A DNA stretch of 64,000 nt. Source: DATBSL01 sp964561785 (GTDB lineage: Bacteria; Acidobacteriota; Vicinamibacteria; Fen-336). The notes under the pieces were generated by a model. The model worked only from the letters and a program-made list of their open reading frames with translations. It had not been told where the DNA came from and did not search any database. Numbering within the stretch: the stretch's first letter is position 1; each line of letters opens with the position of its first letter. Below, in pieces: positions 23,323 through 32,367 of the stretch. The position numbers and the translations under genes are program-made. The DNA is taken from contig CAZLRF010000020.1 in the NCBI GenBank assembly GCA_964561785.1, forward strand, positions 19,574 through 83,573. The letters are read 5' to 3'.

Positions 23323-25629
23323 GTGTCCCGCCCCCTCGCCGCCACCCTCGCCCTCATTCTCGCGACGACGCCCGCCCTCGCGCAGGAGGACGCCGCGCCC
23401 CCTGCCGCCCCGGCGCGCGGCGCGGCGGGCGAGGAGCCCCCGCTCGAGCCGGGCGAGATGAAGGTGCGGGCGGAGACGCAGGAGCAGATCGAGAAGGGCC
23501 ACTTCGCGTGGCGGGGCACGGTGGACCTGCGGGTGGGGAGCATGCGAATCCTCGCCGACAGGGCCGACGTGTTCGAGGAGCCTGGGCCCGACGGGAGCGT
23601 GAAGCGGCGCCTCGTGGCCGAGGGCAACGTGGTGTTCATCCGGGGCGCGGAGCGCCTGTCCGGAAGCCGCCTGGAGATGGACGACGCCGGCCGCGGCGTC
23701 TTCTTCGACGCGGTGGGATACGTCGAGCCGGGTGTCTTCGTGGAGGGCCGCCGCGTCGAGCGCGTCGACGACGACACCTACCGCGTCCTCGGCGGCAGGT
23801 TCACCTCCTGCTCCCAGCCCAACCCGCGCTGGGGCTTCACGTCGTCCTCCGCCCGCATCGAGATGGACGACAAGGTCGTGGCGAGGAACGCGGTGTTCCG
23901 GGTGAAGGGCGTGCCCGTCCTCTACGCGCCCTACATCTACTACCCGATCGGAAAGGACGGCCGCTCGACGGGCCTGCTCTTCCCGCACTTCGGCTACTCC
24001 AGCACCCGCGGCCTCAACGTGGGCACCGGCTTCTTCTGGGCGATGGGCCGCAGCGCCGACCAGACGTTCTACGCCGACTACTACTCGAAGATCGGCTACG
24101 GGTTCGGCCACGAGCTGCGCTGGTTGCAGAAGAGCCCCTCGCGGGGGAGCTTCCGCACGTACCTGTTCCGCGTGGACGCCTCCGAGGTCGCGACCGACCC
24201 CGGGACCGGCGGGGAAGCGACCACCGGCACGACCACCGACTACGACATCGACTGGAACGCGCTGCAGGTGCTGCCGGGGAACGTCCGGGCCACGGTGAAC
24301 GTCCGCAAGTACTCGGACCTGCTCTTCCAGCAGCGCTTCCAGGACAGCTTCAACCGCGCCACGAACCGCACCGAGCGCTGGTCGGGATCGCTCGAGAAGG
24401 ACCTCCGGCTCGCCGTCCTCAGCGCCTACGCCGACACCACCACCACCTTCTTCGGCACCGACTTCCGCCGCGTCAACGGGCGACTGCCCGGCGTCTCGCT
24501 GCGCCGCTTCCCGCGCCAGGTCGGCCTCGGCGGGATCGTGTTCGGGCTGGAGGCCACCGCCGAGCGGCTCCAGTGGGGCGACGTGGACCGCGTGGACACC
24601 TGGAGCCGCTACGACATCGCCCCCACCGTCTCCCGCCCGTTCTCGCTGAGCTTCCTCGAGCTCAACCCCTCCGCGGGCTACCGCTACACCCGCTACGGCG
24701 CGAGCTACGGCCTCGACGAGGAGGGCGCGAACGCCATCGTGGGCCCTGCTCTCGACCGCAGCTTCTTCGAGGCCCAGCTGGACATGCGGGGCCCGACCTT
24801 CTCCCGGGTGTTCGACACGCCCGGATTCGGCTACTCCGAGCGCTTCAAGCACACGATCGGCCCCGAGGTCTCGTGGACCTACCGCACGCGGGTCGAGGAC
24901 TTCAACTCGATCCCGAAGTTCGACGGGGACGACTACTACCTCGGCACGAACCAGATCGCCTACTCGCTCGTCCAGCGCTTCTACGCCAAGCGCCGGGGGC
25001 CCACCGGCAAGGCGCTGCCCTACGAGTTCTTCTCCTGGCGGCTCATGCAGACCTACTACGTCCAGATCGCCGACGGGCAGAACAACTTCGACCCCAACTA
25101 CTCCTCCTCCGCGTTCGGCCCCGGCTTCAAGCCGGAGCACCTCTCGCCGCTCATGTCGCGCATGCGCCTGCGGCCCTCGCCCGAGTTCTCCACGGACTTC
25201 CACGTGGAGTACGACGTCAACTTCAAGCAGGTCCGCCGCACGAGCGTCTTCGGGAACCTGCAGCTCCCCCGGGCCGCGATCACCGGGGGCTGGTCGCGCT
25301 CGGTGCGGCTGTCGGAGGACCCCGCCCTGCGGACGGTGGGCGCGCACTCCCTGCGGGGCAACGCGCAGCTCGAGGTCGTCCCCCGGCGGCTCTTCGTGGA
25401 GGGGTCGGCCGACTACGACGTGGTCAACGACACGCTGTGGCAGCTGCGGGGCCAGCTGCGCTACTCCGTCCAGTGCTGCGGCGTCTCGGTCGAGTACGTC
25501 CAGTTCGACTTCAACGGCCGAAACGAGAGGACGTGGCGCTTCAACCTCGAGCTCGCCAACATCGGCTCGATGGGCAACTTCATGGGCGCGGGCGCCTCCG
25601 GGGGCCTCGGCCTCGGGGGCTTCCGGTGA
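23323..25629 (+). CDS. lptD: LPS-assembly protein LptD (OstA/Imp-type outer-membrane protein)
   Basis: 768 residues from GTG 23323. Sec signal MSRPLAATLALILATTPALA, then an LptA/OstA-like beta-jellyroll region (about residues 45-200) that includes GTVDLRVGSMRILADRADVF and RLVAEGNVVFIRGAERLSG. LPVLYAPYIYYPIGKDGRSTGLL-like sequence follows (here VPVLYAPYIYYPIGK), the signature at the barrel boundary. The rest is a long amphipathic beta-barrel. Inserts lipopolysaccharide into the outer leaflet, so the cell should be an LPS-type diderm. It sits between fabI and nucleotide-sugar epimerase genes; the next gene starts within its stop (GTGA). Confidence 0.88.
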   Translation: MSRPLAATLALILATTPALAQEDAAPPAAPARGAAGEEPPLEPGEMKVRAETQEQIEKGHFAWRGTVDLRVGSMRILADRADVFEEPGPDGSVKRRLVAEGNVVFIRGAERLSGSRLEMDDAGRGVFFDAVGYVEPGVFVEGRRVERVDDDTYRVLGGRFTSCSQPNPRWGFTSSSARIEMDDKVVARNAVFRVKGVPVLYAPYIYYPIGKDGRSTGLLFPHFGYSSTRGLNVGTGFFWAMGRSADQTFYADYYSKIGYGFGHELRWLQKSPSRGSFRTYLFRVDASEVATDPGTGGEATTGTTTDYDIDWNALQVLPGNVRATVNVRKYSDLLFQQRFQDSFNRATNRTERWSGSLEKDLRLAVLSAYADTTTTFFGTDFRRVNGRLPGVSLRRFPRQVGLGGIVFGLEATAERLQWGDVDRVDTWSRYDIAPTVSRPFSLSFLELNPSAGYRYTRYGASYGLDEEGANAIVGPALDRSFFEAQLDMRGPTFSRVFDTPGFGYSERFKHTIGPEVSWTYRTRVEDFNSIPKFDGDDYYLGTNQIAYSLVQRFYAKRRGPTGKALPYEFFSWRLMQTYYVQIADGQNNFDPNYSSSAFGPGFKPEHLSPLMSRMRLRPSPEFSTDFHVEYDVNFKQVRRTSVFGNLQLPRAAITGGWSRSVRLSEDPALRTVGAHSLRGNAQLEVVPRRLFVEGSADYDVVNDTLWQLRGQLRYSVQCCGVSVEYVQFDFNGRNERTWRFNLELANIGSMGNFMGAGASGGLGLGGFR

Positions 25630-26594
25630 GGCTCCTCCTCACGGGGGCGGGCGGCTTCGTGGGCGGCCACCTCGTCGACTTCCTCCGCGCGGAGCACCCG
25701 GAGGTCGAGATCCACGGCGTCGTCCTCCCCCTCGGCAGCGTGTCCTGGCGGGCCGCCTCCGGGGCGCGCGTGGTGGAGGCCGACCTCGACGACCCGGCGG
25801 CGGCCGCCTCCGTCGTCGAGGAGGTGCGACCGGACCGGATCCTCCACCTCGCCGGGCAGTCGAGCGTCCAGCAGTCCTGGCGGGACCCCGGCGGCACCCT
25901 GCGGACGAACGTGCTCGCCATCGTCCACCTGCTCGACGCCGCGCGGCGCTGCGGCCTGCGCCCCGACGTGCTCGTGGTCGGCAGCGCCGAGGAGTACGGG
26001 GCGGTCCTCCCCGAGGAGCTGCCGATCCGCGAGAGCGTGCCGCTGCGGCCCGCCTCGCCCTACGCGGTCAGCAAGGTGGCCCAGGGCGCCCTCGCGCTCC
26101 TCTACGGCCCGGCGGGGGGCATGCGGGTCGTCCTGACCCGGACCTTCCACCACACCGGGCCCGGGCGGGGCGAGGCGTTCGCGGAGAGCTCGTTCGCGCG
26201 CCAGGTCGCGGAGATCGAGGCCGGGCTCCGGCCCCCCGTCCTGAAGGTCGGCAACCTCGACGCGGTGCGGGACTTCTCCGACGTGCGCGACGTCGTGCGC
26301 GCCTACTGGATGCTCCTCGAGAAGGGCGAGGGAGCAACGGCGTACAACGTCTGCAGCGGACAGGGACGGAGGATCCGCGAGCTTCTCGAGATGCTCCTCG
26401 CCGCCTCCACCGCGCGGGTCGACGTGCAGGTGGACCCCGCGCGGCTGCGGCCTTCCGACGTCCCGGTCCAGGTGGGCGACGCGTCGCGCCTGCGCGCGGC
26501 CACGGGCTGGGAGCCGCGGATCCCGCTCGAGCGCACGCTCCGCGACCTCCTCGACGACTGGCGCGCGCGCGTCGCCCGGGCCCCCCGGCCGTGA
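25626..26594 (+). CDS. NAD-dependent epimerase/dehydratase, GDP-mannose 4,6-dehydratase-like
   Basis: 322-residue extended SDR. Rossmann motif LLLTGAGGFVGGHLVDFL at the N-terminus, catalytic SPYAVSKVAQGALALL (Tyr-x3-Lys), HLAGQSSVQQSWRDP and VGSAEEYG segments as in GDP-mannose 4,6-dehydratases and related GDP-6-deoxy-4-keto-hexose reductases, and FSDVRDVVRAYWMLLEKGE. Probably makes a deoxyhexose precursor for LPS or another glycan. GTG start inside the lptD stop, and its own stop overlaps the next start (GTGA), so it is translationally coupled on both sides. Confidence 0.82.
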   Translation: MRLLLTGAGGFVGGHLVDFLRAEHPEVEIHGVVLPLGSVSWRAASGARVVEADLDDPAAAASVVEEVRPDRILHLAGQSSVQQSWRDPGGTLRTNVLAIVHLLDAARRCGLRPDVLVVGSAEEYGAVLPEELPIRESVPLRPASPYAVSKVAQGALALLYGPAGGMRVVLTRTFHHTGPGRGEAFAESSFARQVAEIEAGLRPPVLKVGNLDAVRDFSDVRDVVRAYWMLLEKGEGATAYNVCSGQGRRIRELLEMLLAASTARVDVQVDPARLRPSDVPVQVGDASRLRAATGWEPRIPLERTLRDLLDDWRARVARAPRP

Positions 26595-27595
26595 GGGTCC
26601 TCCTCACCGGCGCGACCGGCTTCCTCGGCCGCACCGTGGCCCGCCGCCTCGCCGCGCGCGGCCACGCGCTGCGCGTCCTCGCCCGCCCGACGAGCCGCCT
26701 CGAGGGCCTGCCCGAGGGCTTCGAGGTCGCGGCGGGCGACGTGACCGACCCGCTCTCGCTCGGCGCGGCCGCCGAGGGCTGCGACGCGGTCCTCCACATG
26801 GCGGCCCTCGTGAAGATCTGGGTCCCGGACGAGGGCCTCTTCGAGACGACGAACGTCGGCGGCGTCCGCAACGCCCTCGCCGCCGCCCGCGCCGCCGGGG
26901 CGCGGCTCGTCTACACCTCGTCGTTCATCGCCCTCGGCCCCTCGGGCAAAGGCGCCCTCGACGCCTCGCGGCCCCACCCCGGCCCCCCGTACCGCAACGC
27001 CTACGAGCGCACGAAGGCCCGGGCCGACGCGCTCGCCCGCGAGGCGGCGGCCGCGGGGGAGGACGTCGTCGTCCTCTACCCCGGCGTCGTGTACGGGCCG
27101 GGGGAGATGACCGAGGGCAACATCGTCGCGCGCATGATCGCCGACCACCTGAACGGCCGCCTGCCCGCGCTCGTCGGCCCCGCCGACCGACGGTGGTCCT
27201 ACGCGTTCGTGGAGGACGTGGCCGAGGGCCACGTCCTCGCCCTCGAGCGTGCCCGCGCGGGGGACCGCTTCGTCCTCGGGGGCGAGAACGCCACCCTCGC
27301 CCGCCTCTTCGATCTCGTGCACGAGGTCGCGGGGAAGGCGCCGCCCCGCCGGCGGGTCCCCTACGCCGTCGCCTCCCTCGTCGGTCGCGCGCAGTGGCTG
27401 TGGGCCGAGATCACCGGCCACCCGCCGCAGCTCACCCACGGGGAGGTGGGCGTCTTCCGGGAGGAGTGGGCCTGCGACAGCGAGCGGGCGGTCCGCGAGC
27501 TGGGCTACTCCCCGCGGACGCTCGCCGAGGGGCTGCGCGAGACCGTGAGGTGGCTGCGCGAGACGGGCCTCGCTCCGCGTCGGGGCGCGGCGTGA
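26591..27595 (+). CDS. NAD(P)-dependent reductase, dihydroflavonol-4-reductase-like SDR
   Basis: 334-residue extended SDR. MRVLLTGATGFLGRTVAR gives the nucleotide loop, NAYERTKARADALARE the catalytic Tyr-x3-Lys, and VVLYPGVVYGPGEMTEGN the substrate loop typical of dihydroflavonol reductase/HpnA-like proteins. HpnA-like enzymes are often linked to hopanoid and other isoprenoid lipid loci. Here it precedes a prenol/prenyl-phosphate kinase fusion and ubiA, so a lipid or quinone precursor reductase is possible. Coupled to both neighbours by GTGA overlaps. The sequence does not fix the substrate. Confidence 0.78.
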   Translation: MRVLLTGATGFLGRTVARRLAARGHALRVLARPTSRLEGLPEGFEVAAGDVTDPLSLGAAAEGCDAVLHMAALVKIWVPDEGLFETTNVGGVRNALAAARAAGARLVYTSSFIALGPSGKGALDASRPHPGPPYRNAYERTKARADALAREAAAAGEDVVVLYPGVVYGPGEMTEGNIVARMIADHLNGRLPALVGPADRRWSYAFVEDVAEGHVLALERARAGDRFVLGGENATLARLFDLVHEVAGKAPPRRRVPYAVASLVGRAQWLWAEITGHPPQLTHGEVGVFREEWACDSERAVRELGYSPRTLAEGLRETVRWLRETGLAPRRGAA

Positions 27596-28944
27596 GCCTC
27601 GAGCGGGGCGAGCTCGCCCGGCGCGTCGTCCACGTGGGCTGCGTGGCGTTCGCGCTGCTCCTGCGCTTCATGAGCTGGCCGCAGGCGGCGGCGTTCGCCG
27701 CCTTCGCCTTCGTCTTCAACTGGCAGGTCCTGCCGCGCGTCGGCGGGCGCGGGATGTGGCGCGGCCCCGACGTCGCGCGGGGCTACCCGGTCGGGATCCT
27801 CGCGTACCCGCTCGCCGTGCTCGGGCTCGTCCTCGTCTTCCGCGACCGCCTCCACCTGGCCGCCGCCGGGTGGGGCATCCTCGCCGTCGGCGACGGGATG
27901 GCCTCCCTCGTCGGTCAGGCCGCGGGCGGGCCGCGCCTGCCGTGGAACCCCCGCAAGGGCTGGGCGGGCCTCGCCGCGTTCGTGGTCTTCGGGGCCGCGG
28001 CCGCCGCGCTGCTCTGGGCGTGGGTGGCGCGGCTGCCGCTCGACCCCGGCGCCGCCCACTGGCCGCGCACCCTCGGCGTCGCGCTCGCCCTCGCCGCCGC
28101 CTGCGCCCTCGTCGAGTCCGTCCCGACGACGCTCGACGACAACGTGACGGTGCCGCTCGCCGCCGCCCTCCTCCTGCCGCTGTTCGCCCTCGCCGAGCCC
28201 GCCCTCCTCCTCGCGGACCCCCTCTTTCCGCGCCGCCTCGCCGCGGGGGTGGCCGTCAACGTGGCGATCGCGGTCCCCGCCCTCCTCGCGCGCTCGGTCG
28301 ACCTCGGCGGCGCCGTGTCCGCCGTCCTCGTCGGGACCGCGATCACGGCCGGGCTCGGCCTGCCCGGGCTCGCCCTCATGGTCGTGTTCTTCGTGCTCGG
28401 CAGCGCCGCCACGAGGCTCGGCTACCGCGTGAAGGCCGCCCGCGGCATCGCACAGGAGAGGGGCGGGGCGCGGGGCTGGCGCCACGCGTGGGCGAACGGC
28501 GGCGTCCCCGCCCTCCTCGCCGTGCTCGCGGGGATGGCCCCCCCGGGGGTTCGCGACCTGCTGGCGATCGCCTACGCCGCCGCGGTGGCCACCGCCGCCG
28601 CCGACACCTGCTCGTCCGAGGTCGGCAAGGCCTGGGGCCGCCGGACCGTCCTCATCACCACCCTGCGTCCCGTCCCGCCCGGCACCGAGGGGGCGGTCAG
28701 CCTCGAGGGGACGCTCGGCGGCTTCGCGGGCGCCCTCGCGGTCGGGGCGACGGGCGTCGCGGTCGGGCTCTTCGGCTGGCCCGTGGCCCTCCTCGTGGCG
28801 GTGTCCGGGCTCCTCGGCAGCCTCGCCGAGAGCCTGCTCGGCACCTTCGCCGAGCGGCGCGGCTTCATGGACAACGACCTGCTGAACGCGGCCAACACCG
28901 CGATCGGCGCCCTCCTCGCGACGCTGATCGTGCGCCTGCTATGA
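27592..28944 (+). CDS. fused prenol kinase (VTE5/dolichol-kinase-like) and prenyl-phosphate kinase (DUF92/VTE6-like)
   Basis: 450-residue polytopic membrane protein, GTG start at 27592 coupled to the upstream gene. The N-terminal half (about 1-190) has RRVVHVGCVAF, then GILAVGDGMASLVGQAAGG, PRKGWAGLAAFVVF and VPTTLDDNVTVPLAAAL, the CTP-dependent phytol/dolichol kinase pattern. The C-terminal half (about 214-448) is DUF92: FFVLGSAATRLGYRVKAA, GIAQERGGARGWRHAWANGG, TAAADTCSSEVGKAWG, LITTLRPVPPGTEGAVSLEGT, GSLAESLLGT and NDLLNAANTAIGALLA. In plants VTE5 and VTE6 successively phosphorylate phytol to phytyl diphosphate. A fused protein directly upstream of ubiA suggests prenyl-diphosphate supply from a free prenol. 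Function inferred, not shown. Confidence 0.82.
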   Translation: MSLERGELARRVVHVGCVAFALLLRFMSWPQAAAFAAFAFVFNWQVLPRVGGRGMWRGPDVARGYPVGILAYPLAVLGLVLVFRDRLHLAAAGWGILAVGDGMASLVGQAAGGPRLPWNPRKGWAGLAAFVVFGAAAAALLWAWVARLPLDPGAAHWPRTLGVALALAAACALVESVPTTLDDNVTVPLAAALLLPLFALAEPALLLADPLFPRRLAAGVAVNVAIAVPALLARSVDLGGAVSAVLVGTAITAGLGLPGLALMVVFFVLGSAATRLGYRVKAARGIAQERGGARGWRHAWANGGVPALLAVLAGMAPPGVRDLLAIAYAAAVATAAADTCSSEVGKAWGRRTVLITTLRPVPPGTEGAVSLEGTLGGFAGALAVGATGVAVGLFGWPVALLVAVSGLLGSLAESLLGTFAERRGFMDNDLLNAANTAIGALLATLIVRLL

Positions 28945-29861
28945 GCAAGATCCGAAGCTACGTCGAGCTCGCCCGCCCCTTCACGCTCCTGCCCCCCGCC
29001 CTCGGCGTCGTGAGCGGCGCCGTCACCGCGTGGGGCGCCCACGGCACCCGCGACGCGGTGAGCGTCGCGACGCTCCTGCCCGTCCTGTGGGGCGCCCTGA
29101 TGGCGGCGGTCCTCAACTCCGCGAGCAACGCGATCAACCAGATCTACGACCTCGAGATCGACCGCGTGAACAAGCCGAGAAGGCCCCTCCCCTCGGGGGC
29201 CCTCTCCCTGCGGGAGGCCTGGAGCTTCACCCTCGCCGGCTACGCCCTCGCCTGGGTCCTCGCCTGGCTCGCCGTGCCCCCCGGCCTCGAGGCCCGGCGC
29301 GAGTGCTTCTGGATCGTGGTCTTCACGAGCGTCCTCGTGTGGGCCTACTCGGCCCCTCCCTTCCGCACCAAGGCCCACGGCATCTGGGCGAACGTCACGA
29401 TCGCGATCCCGCGGGGCGTCCTCCTCAAGGTGGCCGGCTGGTCCACCGTGAAGACGGTCCTCGACGTCGAGCCCTGGTTCATCGGGGCGATCTTCGGCCT
29501 GTTCGTCCTCGGGGCCTCCACGACCAAGGACTTCGCGGACATCGAGGGCGACCGGGCGGGGGGGTGCAACACCCTCCCGATCCTCTACGGGGTGAAGAGG
29601 GCGGCGTGGATGATCGCGCCGTTCTTCGTGCTGCCGTTCCTGCTCATCCCGCTCGGCGTGCGGAAGGGGATCCTCACCGGGAGCCCCCTCCTCCTCGACG
29701 CCCTCGCCGCCGCGCTCGTGGCCTACGGCGGCTACACGGTGTACCTCCTCGTCCGGCGCCCGGAGGAGCTCGCGTTCACGGAGAACCACCCCTCGTGGAC
29801 GCACATGTACCTGATGATGATGGCGGCGCAGGTCGGCTTCGCGCTCGCCTACGTGCTCTGA
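28941..29861 (+). CDS. UbiA-family membrane prenyltransferase
   Basis: 306-residue UbiA-superfamily enzyme with about eight to nine helices. First Asp-rich motif NAINQIYDLEIDRVNKP and second DFADIEGDRAGGCNTLPI bind Mg-prenyl diphosphate. YSAPPFRTKAHGIWANVTIA lies between them. Transfers a prenyl chain to an aromatic or other acceptor for a quinone, tocopherol-like compound or lipid. ATG 28941 overlaps the stop of the VTE5/VTE6-like kinase gene (ATGA), a strong hint that the kinase feeds this transferase. It is not clearly UbiA, MenA or chlorophyll synthase by eye; the second motif is closer to the homogentisate/chlorophyll class. Confidence 0.85.
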   Translation: MSKIRSYVELARPFTLLPPALGVVSGAVTAWGAHGTRDAVSVATLLPVLWGALMAAVLNSASNAINQIYDLEIDRVNKPRRPLPSGALSLREAWSFTLAGYALAWVLAWLAVPPGLEARRECFWIVVFTSVLVWAYSAPPFRTKAHGIWANVTIAIPRGVLLKVAGWSTVKTVLDVEPWFIGAIFGLFVLGASTTKDFADIEGDRAGGCNTLPILYGVKRAAWMIAPFFVLPFLLIPLGVRKGILTGSPLLLDALAAALVAYGGYTVYLLVRRPEELAFTENHPSWTHMYLMMMAAQVGFALAYVL

Positions 29862-29875
29862 CCCAGCGGCCGCCC

Positions 29876-30619
29876 TCAGCGGCTCGGCTCGTCGTCGCCG
29901 CCGCCGAAGATCTCCCGCAGCGTCGACTCGTCGAGCGGCACCGTGTCGGCGGCGGTGATCTCGGCGACCGCGTCGCGGGCCGCCTGCTCCTCGTCGGCGC
30001 CGATGAGGTCCTCCGCCGCGGGAGCCGCCGCCGCTCCCGCTCCCCCCTCCCGGTGCTGCCCGACGAACACGCGCGAGGCCCGGGCCACCCTGCCGTTGAG
30101 GCGGTAGCCTCGCAGCACCTCGCGGACCACGACGTGGTCGTGCTCCGGCTCCTCGACCGGCTGCGTCCCGACCGCCTCGCTGACCGCGGGGTCGAAGGGC
30201 AGGCCGAGCACGGGGATCCGCTCGAGCCCCTCCTGCTGCAGCGTCTGCAGGAGCTGGGTGCGGACGAGGATGAGCCCGTCGATGAGGGGGTTGCCCGCGT
30301 AGGTCTGCTCCGCGGCCTCGAGAGCGCGGTCGAGGTTGTCGAGGATGTCGATGAACTTGAGGAGGAGCTTCTCGGCGCGGCGGTCGAAGGAGCGCTCGAC
30401 GTCGCGCGTCACCCGCTCGCGGAAGCCCTCGTTCTCGGTCTTGACCTTGCGGTAGGCGGCGAGGACCTCGGTGAGGCGGTCCTCGGCGAGGCGGGCCCGC
30501 CTCTCGGACTGCTCGACGGCGCCGGCCTCCGGCGGCGGCTCCAGGGCGGGGGCCGCCGGGGCGGCCGCGTCCTGCTCGTCGTTCCCCGACCCGTCGGTCT
30601 CGTCGACGGGATCCTGCAT
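29876..30619 (-). CDS. grpE: GrpE-family nucleotide exchange factor, long C-terminal tail
   Basis: 247 residues from ATG 30619. Acidic/Ala-Pro N-terminus, long helix (about 45-90) with RVTRDVERSFDRRAEKLLLKF, then the GrpE hairpin and beta domain including LDNLDRALEAA, GLERIPVLGLPFDPAVSEAV and VVREVLRGYRLNGRVARASRVFV. It accelerates ADP release from DnaK. The final 60 residues (AAAAPAAEDLIGADEEQAA to DDEPSR) are an acidic extension not usual in GrpE. No dnaK or hrcA is adjacent; the neighbour is glycerate kinase, same strand, 29 bases away. Convergent with ubiA (14 bases between stops). Confidence 0.85.
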   Translation of the reverse strand: MQDPVDETDGSGNDEQDAAAPAAPALEPPPEAGAVEQSERRARLAEDRLTEVLAAYRKVKTENEGFRERVTRDVERSFDRRAEKLLLKFIDILDNLDRALEAAEQTYAGNPLIDGLILVRTQLLQTLQQEGLERIPVLGLPFDPAVSEAVGTQPVEEPEHDHVVVREVLRGYRLNGRVARASRVFVGQHREGGAGAAAAPAAEDLIGADEEQAARDAVAEITAADTVPLDESTLREIFGGGDDEPSR

Positions 30620-30648
30620 CCTCGTGCCCCCCCGGCCGAATCGGCGGA

Positions 30649-32010
30649 TTATAGCCCCCGCCGGCCGGCAGGGCCAGCGAGGAGCGCCACCACGTCCACC
30701 ACGTTCGTCCCCGTGGGGCCGGTGACCAGGAGGTCCCCGAGCGGGCCCAGGAAGCTGCGGGTGTCGCTCGCCTCGAGGAACGCCTCGGGCGGGGCGAGGG
30801 AGAGCCGGGCGGCGCGCTCGACCGACGTGTCGTCGGCCACCCCCCCCGCGCCGTCGCTCGCCCCGTCGACGCCGTCCGTGGCGAGGCTCGCGACCACGGC
30901 GGGGCACGGGAAGCCGTGAAGGGCCCGGGCCGCGGCCACCACGATCTCCTGGTTCCGGCCGCCCTGGCCGTCGCCACGCACCGTGACCGTGGTCTCGCCC
31001 CCCGCCAGGAGGCAGACCGGGGGCGCGGCCGGCCGGCCCGACTCCACGCACTCCCGGAGCACCGCGACCAGCACTCGGGCCGCCTCGCGGGCCTCGCCCT
31101 CGAGCCGGGTCGTGAGGACGAGCGGGCGCAGCCCGAGGCGGCGGGCCTCGCGGGCCGCCGCCTCGACGCTCAGGCGGTTGCTGCCCACGACCCGCGTGGC
31201 CGCGCGGCGGAAGAGCGGCTCGCCGGGCTTCGGCGTCTCCGGGAGCTCCCCCCGCGTCCCGGCTTCGATTCGGGCGCGGACGCTCCCCGGCACCTTCTCG
31301 AGGACGCCCCGGTCTCTCAGGACGGCGAGCGCGTCCGCGAACGTCGTCCGGTCGGGCACGGTCGGTCCCGATGCGATCGTCGAGAGGTCGTCCCCGACCA
31401 CGTCCGACAGCACCAGCGTGGCCACGCGGGCGGGCGCGGCCACGCGGGCGAGCCCGCCCCCTTTCAGCCGCGAGAGGTGCTTGCGGACCGCGTTCATCTC
31501 GTGGATGGTGGCACCCGAGCGCAGGAGGAGCGAGGTCGTGCGCGCCTTGTCCTCGAGCGTGACCCCCTCGGCCGGGGCGGGCAGCAGCGCCGAGGCGCCT
31601 CCCGAGAGCAGCACGAGGAGCAGGTCGTCGCGAGAGAGTTCCCGGGCGAGCGCCTCGACCTCGGCGGCCGCGGCGAGCCCCCGCGCGTCGGGGACGGGGT
31701 GGCTCGCGGTGAGGAGCCGCACCCGCTCGAAGGGCGCCTCGGCGGCGGTCGAGACGGCGACGCCCTCGGCGAGACGCCCGCCGAACGCCTCTTCCGCGGC
31801 GCGGGCCATCGGCACCGCCGCCTTGCCCGCGGCCACGAGCACGACCCGGCCCCGGCCGAGGGGGTGGCGCAGGCCGGCGACCTCGAGAACGCCCCCGCGC
31901 ACCGACAGGTGGCGGCGGACGAGGCGGTGGGGGTCGGCGGCGCGCAGCGCCTCGGCGAGCAGGGAGCCGGCGGCGGCCCGCAGGCGCGGGCGGCTCCAGC
32001 GGGCGGTCAA
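30649..32010 (-). CDS. glycerate 2-kinase (GckA/MOFRL family)
   Basis: 453-residue class II glycerate kinase (DUF4147 plus MOFRL domain). N-terminal domain with VVLVAAGKAAVPMARAAEEAF, LTASHPVPDARGLAAA and LLVLLSGGASALLPAPAEG; C-terminal MOFRL-type LLAGGETTVTVRGDGQGGRNQEI and SLATDGVDGASDGAGGV. Phosphorylates D-glycerate to 2-phosphoglycerate with ATP. The start is TTG 32010 because it overlaps the upstream stop as TTGA and avoids a long low-complexity extension present in the open frame. It is in the minus-strand run mtnA-tsaD-84aa ORF-this-grpE. Confidence 0.88.
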   Translation of the reverse strand: MTARWSRPRLRAAAGSLLAEALRAADPHRLVRRHLSVRGGVLEVAGLRHPLGRGRVVLVAAGKAAVPMARAAEEAFGGRLAEGVAVSTAAEAPFERVRLLTASHPVPDARGLAAAAEVEALARELSRDDLLLVLLSGGASALLPAPAEGVTLEDKARTTSLLLRSGATIHEMNAVRKHLSRLKGGGLARVAAPARVATLVLSDVVGDDLSTIASGPTVPDRTTFADALAVLRDRGVLEKVPGSVRARIEAGTRGELPETPKPGEPLFRRAATRVVGSNRLSVEAAAREARRLGLRPLVLTTRLEGEAREAARVLVAVLRECVESGRPAAPPVCLLAGGETTVTVRGDGQGGRNQEIVVAAARALHGFPCPAVVASLATDGVDGASDGAGGVADDTSVERAARLSLAPPEAFLEASDTRSFLGPLGDLLVTGPTGTNVVDVVALLAGPAGRRGL

Positions 32011-32261
32011 TGTGTCAGCCGCGGGTCGAGGTCGCTCAGGCGGGAGAGGGCGTCGAATCGCTGCAGGACGGTCGCGGCGAGCTCGTGGAACTGCTCGCAG
32101 CCGCACAGCTCGTCCAGTCGGCCGAGGAACGCCCGGCGAACCCGCTCGGCCACCTCCCGGTTCTCCTCGTCGAGGATCCCCGCCGCCTGGAGGTACTCGA
32201 TGTGGCGGAGGAACTCTTCGCGGTAGAAGTTCGAGAGGGCCGTCCGTTTCGCCACATCCAT
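32007..32261 (-). CDS. conserved-looking small protein, function unknown
   Basis: 84-residue, mostly helical soluble protein (MDVAKRTALSNFYREEFLRH...LTH), no signal peptide or membrane segment. Contains one Cys-x-Cys (ELCGCEQFH) and a pattern of charged heptads. I do not recognise the family. It is coupled to the glycerate kinase gene by a TTGA overlap, so it is probably a real gene of that transcript. A leader of 106 bases separates it from tsaD. Confidence 0.55.
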   Translation of the reverse strand: MDVAKRTALSNFYREEFLRHIEYLQAAGILDEENREVAERVRRAFLGRLDELCGCEQFHELAATVLQRFDALSRLSDLDPRLTH

Positions 32262-32367
32262 CCGTGCCTCCGCCCCGCGCGTCGTTGACGTTTTTTCACG
32301 TTAGTCCGAACCCCGCGCCCCTGTCAATGGGCCGGTTCGAACCCGGCTCGAGGGTCCGCCCGACGGC

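Noticed and set aside
32331..32347. GCCGGTTCGAACCCGGC looks like a perfect tRNA T-arm (5-bp stem, TTCGAAC loop).
   Set aside because: No matching acceptor stem, D-arm or anticodon arm can be built in the 50-80 bases before it on either strand. It is probably a chance hairpin beyond the tsaD stop.
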